Source: Chloroflexi bacterium GWC2_73_18 (GTDB lineage: Bacteria > Chloroflexota > Limnocylindria > Limnocylindrales > CSP1-4). From it: DNA of 37,254 bases. The notes beneath the pieces were generated by a model. The model ran no database searches and had not been told where the DNA came from. It saw nothing but the letters and a program-made list of their open reading frames with translations. Shown here piece after piece: positions 1 through 7,712 of this stretch. The translations under genes were made by a program, and so were the position numbers. The DNA lies in NCBI GenBank assembly GCA_001794945.1, contig MGMJ01000014.1:1-37254 (forward strand). Reading direction: 5' to 3'. Numbering within the stretch: the first letter of the stretch is position 1; the number at the start of each line of letters is the position of its first letter.

Positions 1-2
1 TG

Positions 3-514
3 GTGCCCAGCCTCACTGTCGGCTACGTGTGGCACGCCGGCCAGCACGCCGCCGAGGTGGCCGCGGGTCGGGAGCGCATCGGCTTCGAGATCGTCAGCCA
101 GGTCATCTGGGACAAGGGCCTCTTCGCCATCGGGCGCTCCTGGTACCACTGGGCGCACGAGCCCTGCTGGGTCGTCCGCCGCGCCGGGGCGAAGGTGAAG
201 TTCCTCGGCTCCCGCGACCAGGCTACGGTCTGGCGGGCGCCGAGTCCCAAGATGATCATGGCCGGCTCATCGGAGGCGAAGAGGACCATCCGACGCAGAA
301 GCCGCTCCCGCTCTTCGAGACCCCCATTCGCAACCACCTGCGACCGGGCGAGGCCGTCTACGACCCGTTCCTGGGCTCGGGCACCTGCCTCATCGCCGCC
401 GAGCGCACCGGCACCCGCTGCCTCGCCCTCGAGATCGATCCCGTCTGCGTCGAGGTCGCCCTCCGCCGCTGGGAGCGCTTCAGTGGCGACGAGGCGGTGC
501 GGATCGATGGCTGA
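3..514 (+). pseudogene. DNA (N4/N6) methyltransferase, C-terminal part, split by a frameshift and cut by the window edge
   Basis: ORF 3..773 frame gives SWYHWAHEPCWVVRR...APSPKMIMAGSSEA. Frame 29..514 then gives EEDHPTQKPLPLFETPIRNHLRPGEAVYDPFLGSGTCLIAAERTGTRCLALEIDP. The frame switch lies near 265-285. DPFLGSGT is the SAM-binding motif. Confidence 0.8.
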
Positions 515-773
515 GCGACCGCCCGCGGTCGAGCCCGACCTGACGGTCCCGCGGCAGTCGACGCTGCGCGGCGAGTTCGGGGAGGTCTTCCTGACCGCCC
601 GACGGATCGCCCCCGAGCGCGACCGGCCGGCCCCGCCGAGCGTGGCCCAACGGTACCGCGCCTGGCACGACCACTTCCTCATGCGCCTCAGCTGGGAGGA
701 GCGGGGCCTCGTGGCGCACCTCCTCGACGAGGAGCTCGCCCGCCGCGAGGCCGAGCCCGGGAGCGAGCCGTGA
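507..773 (+). CDS. hypothetical protein, 88 aa, overlapping the methylase stop
   Basis: ATG at 507 overlaps the stop of the methylase frame (stop 512-514); clean ORF MAERPPAVEPDLTVPRQ...SWEERGLVAHLLDEELARREAEPGSEP. Confidence 0.6.
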   Translation: MAERPPAVEPDLTVPRQSTLRGEFGEVFLTARRIAPERDRPAPPSVAQRYRAWHDHFLMRLSWEERGLVAHLLDEELARREAEPGSEP

Positions 774-1069
774 TGCTGCCGGAACTCTCCCCCGACGGCG
801 CCCTGGGCTTCGGCGCCCGGGATCGCCGCGGGGCAGGCCGCGATCGCCTGGTCCGCCTCGTCCTGACCGCCCGCCGCCGCCTGCCAGCGGCGGCGCTGGG
901 ACGACCGGCTCCCGCGCCTCCGGAGCCGGCGCGCCCCGGGCGGCCACCGGCGGACGACGACCCGGCCGACGACGACATGAGCGAGGAGGAGCTGGACCAG
1001 CTCATCGCGGCCATGGAGGGCCTGCTGGCCGAGATCCGCGCCGCCACCATCCCCCACACGATGGCCTGA
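773..1069 (+). CDS. hypothetical small protein
   Basis: TGATG coupling with the preceding ORF; acidic C-terminus DDDPADDDMSEEELDQLIAAMEGLLAEIRAA. Confidence 0.4.
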   Translation: MLPELSPDGALGFGARDRRGAGRDRLVRLVLTARRRLPAAALGRPAPAPPEPARPGRPPADDDPADDDMSEEELDQLIAAMEGLLAEIRAATIPHTMA

Positions 1070-1157
1070 TCGTGGCGGACCGGCCGTCGTGACTACCAAC
1101 CGGCGGTGACCAGCAGAGCTGGTCGACGCTAGTCGGGGCGACCAGCAGGAGCGGCCC

Positions 1158-1595
1158 ATGGTAGTCCCCCGCTGCACCTTCCCGATGCCCGACGGGCGAC
1201 CCTGCCGGGCGGCGCCCCTGCACGACGAGCCCTTCTGCTTCGCCCACTCGCCGGAGAAGGCCGAAGAAGCGGCCGAAGCCCGCCGCCTCGGTGGGCTGCG
1301 CCGGCGGCGCGAGAAGACGCTCATGGGCGCCTACGACTTCGCCGGCCTGGGCAGCATCGCCGCCATCCGCCGCATCCTCGAGATCGCCGCGGTCGACGCC
1401 CTGGGGCTGGAGAACTCGATCGCCCGCGTCCGCGCCCTCGTCGCCGCCGCCCTGGCCGCGGCCAAGCTCCTCGAGGCGGGCGAGTTCGAGGACCGGCTCA
1501 GCGCGCTGGAGGCGGCGGTCCGCCTGGCCCCCGCACCGCCAGCCGCCACCAGCGCGCTCGATGACGCGTCGGCCTTCGGGGACGTGGGGCGGTGA
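1158..1595 (+). CDS. small protein with N-terminal Cys/His cluster (CTFPMPDGRPCRAAPLHDEPFCFAHSP), putative metal-binding
   Basis: C-x8-C-x10-C-x2-H pattern followed by a helical region. Confidence 0.6.
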   Translation: MVVPRCTFPMPDGRPCRAAPLHDEPFCFAHSPEKAEEAAEARRLGGLRRRREKTLMGAYDFAGLGSIAAIRRILEIAAVDALGLENSIARVRALVAAALAAAKLLEAGEFEDRLSALEAAVRLAPAPPAATSALDDASAFGDVGR

Positions 1596-2410
1596 CCGCC
1601 GCGCGGCGCCTGGCCAGGCTCGATGGTGCCCTCTGCCCCACGGCCGCCATCCTGCTCTGGCTGGAGGAAGCTCATCGCTTCGGCTCGCTGCCCGCCTACG
1701 TCACCTGGCTCCTCGACCAGCCCCTCTCCGCCGCGCCGCTGGTGCGCGTGCCGGAGCAGGCCGAGGCAGCGGTACTGCAGGCGATGCGGGGACAGCCCCG
1801 CGAGGCGGTGCGCCAGGCCGCCCGGCAGGCCGTCCGCGGCGCCGTCTTCCTGGTCGAATTCGTCATCCAGTTGAACCGCGCCGCCGAGGAGACGACGCGG
1901 CTGGAGGGCCTGCGCCATGCCGCCCTCTTCTGGCAGTGGCGAGCGCTCACCCTGGAGGCCGAGCTCGCGGCCGCCGACGCTGCCGCCGGCGGGCGGGCAC
2001 CGGCCGGCACGCTCCCCGAACGCTGGCGCGCCTGGTGCGGCGCGGTCGCGGACCTGCTGACCGAGCTCTATGCCACCGAGGAGGCTCGCGGGCTCCTGGA
2101 GCGCCGCTACCTCGACGGCCACCCCGCCCTCTTCCCCGACGCCGCCCGGGACTGGCAGGCGCTGCGCGAGCAGGCCGAACGGCTCGCCGCCCTCGGCGGC
2201 TCGCTGGCGGTGTCGCCGCCCGAGAGGCCCGGCCGGCGGGGGCGGCCCGAGCTTGACCTTGACGCCCTCCGCACCGCCGCCCGCGCCCTGGCTCCCGCCC
2301 AGGCGGCAGACCTGGCCGACCTGGCCCGTGCCGCGGCGCTCGACCTCCTCGGCGACGCCGACGGCGCCGCGGCGCTCGCCGAACGGCGGCTGCGCACGGC
2401 GGACGTCTGA
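1592..2410 (+). CDS. hypothetical protein, helical, 272 aa
   Basis: GTG start overlaps the preceding stop (GTGA); ORF intact over 272 codons. Confidence 0.55.
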   Translation: MTAARRLARLDGALCPTAAILLWLEEAHRFGSLPAYVTWLLDQPLSAAPLVRVPEQAEAAVLQAMRGQPREAVRQAARQAVRGAVFLVEFVIQLNRAAEETTRLEGLRHAALFWQWRALTLEAELAAADAAAGGRAPAGTLPERWRAWCGAVADLLTELYATEEARGLLERRYLDGHPALFPDAARDWQALREQAERLAALGGSLAVSPPERPGRRGRPELDLDALRTAARALAPAQAADLADLARAAALDLLGDADGAAALAERRLRTADV

Positions 2411-2845
2411 CTCGCGGGAGGACCACGCCCGGCGCGCTTTGACCTCGGTGGGCCGATCCTGGTCTTCCTCTCCGACCACGAACGCGGAGTATTTCGGAAC
2501 CTGAGCGTCGCGCAGATCCAAGGCGAGCGGGACGAGCACCTGTTCGTGCACTTGAAGGTCGGGGACGGGCGTCACTGGGAACCGCCCCTTGCCTCGACGA
2601 TTCGCTGTCCGTCTTCGTCCCGGACGATGAGGCTCGGGGCCGCGTGCTCGTTCGCGGCAGATCCGGGCGGCGGGCCGAACGGCTCTGGCCAGAACCCAGA
2701 AGCGGGCCGGTAAATAGAACCTTCTTCGCGGGAGGCGATGACGCGCGGTCCTCACTCGGCCGCCGGGCCCGCGCCGAGCCACTGGCGAGACCGGCCCGCC
2801 CGCTGGGCGTTGCCGCGCCCGACAGCGCAAGGAGGGTCCCGCGCC

Positions 2846-3700
2846 ATGGCCATCGATACCGTCACCCCCCGCTCCCGCCGCGTCCTCCTCGCCGCCACGG
2901 CGGGCTCGCTCGCCGCCCTGGCGGCGCAGGCCCTGGGCCGCCCCCTCCCGGCCCGCGCCGTCAGTGTCGTGCTGGGCGGCACCAACACAGCCACCACGAC
3001 GACCAAGATCGAGAACTTGACCACCTCCGACACCGTCTTCTGGGCCAACAGTACCTGGGGCACCGGCGTCTACGGGTACAGCAGCTCGGGCTACGGGGTC
3101 TACGGGTACAGCAGTTCGAGCTATGGCGTCCACGGCGCCAGCGACTCGAACACCGGCGTCTATGGCCGTGCATACGCGGACAAGGCGGCCACGGTCGGGC
3201 AGTCCATGGCGAACGCCACCGGCCTGCTCGGCTACAGCGGGGCCGGCGGCGATCCGCTCCCCACCGCCCCGCCCAAGACCGGCGTCTACGGTCGCGCCGC
3301 CCAGGACGCCAGCGCGCGGGGGGTGACGGGGCAAACGACGGCGGGGCGCGGCGTCAACGGGGTGGCCACCAGCGGGCGGGGGGTCAACGGCTACGCCGGC
3401 ACGGGCATCGGCGGCTATTTCAGCGCCGGGCCCTCCGGCAAGGCCCTCCACGCCGAGGGCCGGGTCACCTTCAAGACGGCCGGCCTGGCCACCATCGGCA
3501 GCGGCACGTCGAGCAAGACGGTGACGCCGGGGGTCGATCTCACCAGCAGCTCAAAGATCCTCTGCACCCTGATGGGCAACGCCGGCGGGGCGACGACGGT
3601 GAAGCGGGTGGCGGTGAACACCGCCGCCGACACCTTCACCATCTACCTCACCGCCGCCGCCACCAGCGCCGTCAAGGTGGCCTGGTTCGTCATCGGGTAG
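2846..3700 (+). CDS. exported repeat protein with twin-arginine signal and GVYGYSSS-type repeats
   Basis: RBS AAGGAGGG before ATG 2846; SRRVLLAATAGSLAALAAQALGRPLPARA signal; repeats GVYGYSSSGYGVYGYSSSSYGVHG and later RGVNGVATSGRGVNGYAG. Confidence 0.8.
   Translation: MAIDTVTPRSRRVLLAATAGSLAALAAQALGRPLPARAVSVVLGGTNTATTTTKIENLTTSDTVFWANSTWGTGVYGYSSSGYGVYGYSSSSYGVHGASDSNTGVYGRAYADKAATVGQSMANATGLLGYSGAGGDPLPTAPPKTGVYGRAAQDASARGVTGQTTAGRGVNGVATSGRGVNGYAGTGIGGYFSAGPSGKALHAEGRVTFKTAGLATIGSGTSSKTVTPGVDLTSSSKILCTLMGNAGGATTVKRVAVNTAADTFTIYLTAAATSAVKVAWFVIG
3065..3154 (+). repeat. 30-bp period imperfect tandem repeat, about 3 copies, in the exported protein gene
   Basis: GGCGTCTACGGGTACAGCAGCTCGGGCTAC / GGGGTCTACGGGTACAGCAGTTCGAGCTAT / GGCGTCCACGGCGCCAGCGACTCGAACACC. 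Confidence 0.8.
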
Positions 3701-3809
3701 GCGGCGCCACGCTGGGGTGACGATCAGAGCGATCGACCGACACGATGGCATGCGTAGGCTCTTGCATGCGCGGCGCTCCGGAACCTGTCAAGTCCCCTGA
3801 GACACGCGC

Positions 3810-4826
3810 TCACGAGATCTTCTGTGCGTCCTCCTCTTCCTTGGGCTTGTTGATCCAGGCCGGGCCGGGCAGCGAGGGTGGGGTCGGCGGTCGGCGGACA
3901 AACCGTTCGGGATGGGCGGCGTAGGCGGCATCGAGGACGGCGGCTCGGCCGGCCCGGACCTCGGCGGCGGTCCCGAAGTGGATCGAGGCCGGGGTGTGGT
4001 AGCCGATCCCGCTGTGGCGGTGGTGATGGTTGTAGTGCTCGAAGAAGGTGTCGGCGAACGCCCGGGCATCCGCCAGCGAGCCGAAGCGGCCGGGGAAGCT
4101 CGGGCAGTACTTGAGCGTCTTGAAGCCGGCCTCGGAGTACGGATTGTCGTTGGAGACGTGCGGGCGAGAGTGGGTCCGGCCGATCCGGAGGTCGGCGAGC
4201 AGCACGGCGACCGGTTTCGAGGTCATCGAGGAGCCCCGGTCGGCATGGATCGTGAGGCTGCCCGCCGGGATGGTGCCCTGGGCCGCGACGACCTGCTCGA
4301 TCCACGAGCGGACCACGAGCGCCGACTCCTGGTCCACCACCAGCCAGCCGGGGCTGTAGCGGCTGAAGATGTCGAGCATCACGAACAGGTCGTAGTTGAC
4401 GCCCCGCGCGGGACCCCGCAGCGCGGTCGCGTCATAGGACCACACCTCCGTGGGCCGGCTCGCCACGAGCTCGGGCACCGTCCGGGGTGGATGGCTGGCC
4501 TGGCGTCGGCGCTCCCTGAGCTCACCGTTGGTCCGGAGCAGCCGGTACATCGTCGACTCCGAGCCGAGGTAGATGCCCTCGTCGAGTAGGGTGGCCCAGA
4601 CCTGGGCCGGCGCCTTGTCGGTGAAGCGCGGCTCGTGGAGCGCGTCGAGCACGGCCCCGCGCTCGCCACCCGAGAGGGCGTTGGGCGGACTGGGACGGGG
4701 CCGGCCCGGCCCGAGGAGCGGCGGCCGGCAGCGCCGATAGTGGCTGGCCCGCGGCCGACCGACCGCGGCGCAGGCTCCCTTCGTCCCCACCACGGGCTCG
4801 AGCTCGGCGAAGGCGGACTCGATCAT
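3810..4826 (-). CDS. IS3-family transposase OrfB (integrase core, DDE)
   Basis: MIESAFAELEPVV...PTEVWSYDATALRGPARGVNYDLFVMLDIFSRYSPGW...HADRGSSMTSKPVA...VSNDNPYSEAGFKTLKYCPSFPGRF...HYNHHHRHSGIGYHTP. Confidence 0.95.
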   Translation of the reverse strand: MIESAFAELEPVVGTKGACAAVGRPRASHYRRCRPPLLGPGRPRPSPPNALSGGERGAVLDALHEPRFTDKAPAQVWATLLDEGIYLGSESTMYRLLRTNGELRERRRQASHPPRTVPELVASRPTEVWSYDATALRGPARGVNYDLFVMLDIFSRYSPGWLVVDQESALVVRSWIEQVVAAQGTIPAGSLTIHADRGSSMTSKPVAVLLADLRIGRTHSRPHVSNDNPYSEAGFKTLKYCPSFPGRFGSLADARAFADTFFEHYNHHHRHSGIGYHTPASIHFGTAAEVRAGRAAVLDAAYAAHPERFVRRPPTPPSLPGPAWINKPKEEEDAQKIS

Positions 4827-5293
4827 CGCCGCTGCCTCGGATCGTCGTCGCTCTCGGCCAGCAGCCGCTCCAAGAGCTCGGAGGCTTTTCCCTGGATCTC
4901 GATCACCAGGCGCGTCTTCGCCAGCTCTGCCTCGGCCCGCTCGGCTCGCCGCCGGACCCGGGCGAGCTCGGCCCCCTCGGGCGTGAGCCTGGCTGGCCTC
5001 GGCCTGGCGGCCAGACCGGCGATCGCACCGGCGTCCCGGGCCCGCCGCCACTCCACGATGTGCGAGGAGTACAGGCCCTCGCGCCGCAGCAGGGCGCCCT
5101 TGGCGCCGGGGTCGGTGGCGCCGTCGTACTCGGTGAGGACGGCGAGCTTGTAGGTGGCAGTGAAGCTCCGCCGCTGCGGTCGCTCGGGCAGGGTGATGTC
5201 GCCGCCCATGGCTTCATCATGGGCGCGCTCCATGGTCAGGGTCGTCAACCTCATGGTCGTCAGGTCTGTCCCTTCTCGCCCTGGAGGGATCAC
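4823..5293 (-). CDS. IS3-family transposase OrfA (HTH)
   Basis: RRSFTATYKLAVLTEYDGATDPGAKGALLRREGLYSSHIVEWRRARDAGAIAGL; stop overlaps the OrfB start as ATGA. Exact start uncertain. Confidence 0.9.
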   Translation of the reverse strand: MIPPGREGTDLTTMRLTTLTMERAHDEAMGGDITLPERPQRRSFTATYKLAVLTEYDGATDPGAKGALLRREGLYSSHIVEWRRARDAGAIAGLAARPRPARLTPEGAELARVRRRAERAEAELAKTRLVIEIQGKASELLERLLAESDDDPRQRR

Positions 5294-5543
5294 GAGAGCT
5301 ACTACGCGTGTCTCAGCTCATCCTGACAGACAGGGATCCGCTCGAGGCCGCCTGATGGTGGCTGCGAGCGTGGAGCACCCTGGCGGAGCCCGCCGGCGGG
5401 GGGAAGCGGCCGCTACCACGCCCCGCATGCGTATCTGACGCATGGGAGCCCGGACCCCGGGACACGGGCACAGGCGCGGACGCTCGTCGATGCAACGCAC
5501 TACGGCCCCGGGTCGCGGGGACGCCCTCCGGCGACGGAGCGCC

Positions 5544-5786
5544 TCAGGCGCTCTTGAGCAGGCGCGCGGCGAGCGAGCGGAGCGTGCCGCCACGGGGGCG
5601 GAGGAGGGGCTGGTCGGCGTCCGGGCGACGCGCCGCACCGCCGCGCCGGAGATCCTGCGCGGCAGCCCGTTCCTCGTCGGTCATGAACGCCTCGAGCGGC
5701 AGGTCGTCGGGGTCGGCCGGGCGCGGCGTAGGCGCGTACGTCCGCGGGGGCGTGTAGTAGGCCGGCGCCCCCTTGAGCTTGGGCAT
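5544..5786 (-). CDS. hypothetical small protein (DDLPLEAFMTDEER motif)
   Basis: MPKLKGAPAYYTPPRTYAPTPRPADPDDLPLEAFMTDEERAAAQDLRRG...; start chosen at the internal Met. Confidence 0.5.
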   Translation of the reverse strand: MPKLKGAPAYYTPPRTYAPTPRPADPDDLPLEAFMTDEERAAAQDLRRGGAARRPDADQPLLRPRGGTLRSLAARLLKSA

Positions 5787-5999
5787 CGCGACATACGTCT
5801 GCTCGATGTCGCCGAGATCGGACACGTTCTGATCGACCCTCGACAAAGAGGGACTGGATGATGACGGACGCCATCCTAGCAATGTCCCGCCGTCGCCCGC
5901 CACCCCCCGAACGGCAGGAGGGACCGAGAATATGGTGCCCCCGCGCACCGACAGGCGCAAGTCCGGTGCGACGGCACGCTCGACAGGGCGTCGCGGTCC

Positions 6000-6449
6000 T
6001 CAGCAGCACCAGCCGAGGAGCCAGGGCTCGACGACCTGGCTGAGCGCGACCAGCACGACGTAGGCGATCGGCAGCGAGGCGAAGAAGCCGATCGCGCCGC
6101 TCCAGGCGGAACGGCGGCGGGCCGTGCCGCTCCCCGCCGGCCGGGGCACGAGCCACCAGGTGAGGAGGCTCCCGGCGAGCACGACCACCAGCACGTAGGC
6201 GGCCACGGCCCCCGTCCGCAGGTCGCCGCCGGGGAGGCGGAGGTCCCGGATCACCGCCATGTTGTAGGCGAGGAGGAGCAGCCCCAGCACGAGCGCCACG
6301 GCGAGGTTCGCCCCGACCGCCCGGGTCACCGGCGGCGGCGCGTTGCGGAACTGGCGCCAGCGAATCACGAACCAGGAGCGCCGGCGGACGTCCCGGGACG
6401 CCGCGGGACGGCCGTCCGCGCCTCCGGGACTCCCCGTCGAACCGCTCAT
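6000..6449 (-). CDS. small integral membrane protein
   Basis: ATGA overlap with the upstream aminotransferase gene; about 3 hydrophobic helices (NLAVALVLGLLLLAYNMAVI, VAAYVLVVVLAGSLLTWWLV, GAIGFFASLPIAYVVLVAL). Confidence 0.7.
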   Translation of the reverse strand: MSGSTGSPGGADGRPAASRDVRRRSWFVIRWRQFRNAPPPVTRAVGANLAVALVLGLLLLAYNMAVIRDLRLPGGDLRTGAVAAYVLVVVLAGSLLTWWLVPRPAGSGTARRRSAWSGAIGFFASLPIAYVVLVALSQVVEPWLLGWCC

Positions 6450-7690
6450 CCCTCGTCGGCGGCGAGGATCGCCAGCGGCGGCCGCGGCGGCAGCCGATCG
6501 GGCGTCGTCGCCGCCAGCTCCCCCACCGCGACCACGAAGCGGCGCAGCTCCTCGTCGGTGTTGAAGAAGCCGACGCTGATGCGCAGCGCGTCGAGGGCCG
6601 CGATCGTGCGGGTGATGGCGAAGACGCGCCGGCCCAGCTCCTCGCGGAGCGCCTCGGCCGGCCAGCCGGCGACCCGGAAGGTGACTAGGGTCGCCATCCG
6701 ATCGCGCGGCGTCAGGAGCGTGACACCGGGCACCGCGGCGAGCAGGTCGGCCGCCAGCCGGGCCAGTCGGGCGCCCCGCTCCTGGACCCACGCAAGCCCG
6801 ACATGCATCGCCAGCCAGCCGGCGCTCCGCGCGAACCCGGCGACCGACGGGGCGTGGAAGCCGGCCGTCTCGAAGCGTCGCGCGTCGGGCCAGCGGTCGG
6901 CCGTACCGTCGGGGAGGCAGGTCGAGTAGGTCCCCCAGCCGGCGAACGTCTGGGCGGCCGCCTCGAGGCTCGCCGGATCGAGGTAGAGGGCGCCGGTCCC
7001 CTCCGGTCCGAGGAGCCACTTCTGGCCCGGGACGGCGTAGAAGTCGACGCCGAGGGCGGTCACGTCCACCGGGATCGCCCCGGCCGACTGCGCGCCGTCG
7101 ACGGCGATCCTGGCGCCCCGCTCGTGGGCGAGCCGGGCGATCTCGGCGATCGGCAGGACCGCGCCGTTCGTCCAGGCGACGTGGGAGAGCGCGACGAGGC
7201 GGGTCCCGGGGATGATCGCCCGATCGAGGGCGGCGAGCGTCCGCACGTCGTCGCCGCCGTCGCCCAGGTCGGCCAGCTCGAGGTCGACGCCGAGCCGGTC
7301 GCGCACGGTGAGGAGCGGCCCGAGGCCGCCGGGGTGCTCGAAGCGGCTGGTGACCGCCCGGTCGCCCGGTCGCCAGTCGATCGCCCAGGTGGCGACGTTC
7401 ATCCCGTCGGTGGTGCAGTGGGTGAGGGCGACGCTGCCAACCGGCGCGCCGACGATCGCTCCCACCGTCGCCCGCGCCTCGGCCCGCCGTTGCTCGACCT
7501 CCTCCCAGCCGGCCGGGTCGGCCCGCCCGACGCGCAGCTCGCGCTCGGCGGTCTCGCGCATCGCCGCGTCGGCGACGAGAAGGAGCGGTCCGGCGGTGCC
7601 GGTGTTCAGGTAGATCCCCGCGCCGGTCGCCGGCAGCTCGGCGCGGACGGCGGCGACCTTCTCCGATTCGGGCAGGAAGGGGGAGACCAT
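6446..7690 (-). CDS. aminotransferase class V-fold PLP-dependent enzyme
   Basis: YLNTGTAGPL..., THCTTDGMNVATWAI, HVAWTNGAVLPIAEI, VDGAQSAGAIPVDV, YAVPGQKWLLGPEGTGALY. Confidence 0.9.
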   Translation of the reverse strand: MVSPFLPESEKVAAVRAELPATGAGIYLNTGTAGPLLLVADAAMRETAERELRVGRADPAGWEEVEQRRAEARATVGAIVGAPVGSVALTHCTTDGMNVATWAIDWRPGDRAVTSRFEHPGGLGPLLTVRDRLGVDLELADLGDGGDDVRTLAALDRAIIPGTRLVALSHVAWTNGAVLPIAEIARLAHERGARIAVDGAQSAGAIPVDVTALGVDFYAVPGQKWLLGPEGTGALYLDPASLEAAAQTFAGWGTYSTCLPDGTADRWPDARRFETAGFHAPSVAGFARSAGWLAMHVGLAWVQERGARLARLAADLLAAVPGVTLLTPRDRMATLVTFRVAGWPAEALREELGRRVFAITRTIAALDALRISVGFFNTDEELRRFVVAVGELAATTPDRLPPRPPLAILAADEG

Positions 7691-7692
7691 GG

Positions 7693-7711
7693 GGCGGCTA
7701 TGATAGCCGCC
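7693..7711. promoter_or_regulatory. perfect 9+1+9 palindrome GGCGGCTAT-G-ATAGCCGCC carrying a -10-like box in each direction between divergent starts
   Basis: Lies between ATG 7690 (-) and ATG 7713 (+); TATGAT 8 nt before the + start, TATCAT 9 nt before the - start. Confidence 0.7.
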
Positions 7712-7712
7712 G

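Larger units (their letters stand above)
3786..5328 (-). mobile_element. IS3-family insertion sequence with two overlapping transposase ORFs
   Basis: Left end TGTCAAGTCCCCTGAGACACGCG (3786-3808) and right end, reverse complement, TGTCAGGATGAGCTGAGACACGCG (5305-5328) enclose OrfA and OrfB. No obvious target duplication. Confidence 0.85.

Noticed and set aside
1108-1124. GACCAGC-AGA-GCTGGTC palindrome with a further GACCAGC nearby
   Set aside because: Short and single; could be a local hairpin before the 1158 ORF but no recurrence found.
1331-3451. 706-aa minus-strand ORF and other very long ORFs antisense to assigned genes (6803..9235 +, 9613..11250 part, 17547..19424 +, 24854..27337 +, 28272..30221 +, 28363..30087 -, 30191..31957 -, 32578..34818 +)
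   Set aside because: Compositional artefacts of high GC: low-complexity Arg/Pro/Gly/Ala or Asp/Glu/Val-rich products, opposite or out-of-frame to genes with recognisable domains.
3749-5444. GCATGCGTA sequences on both sides of the IS element (3749 and 5425) with small hairpins
   Set aside because: Not at the IS ends and too short to be convincing as a split target or recombination site.
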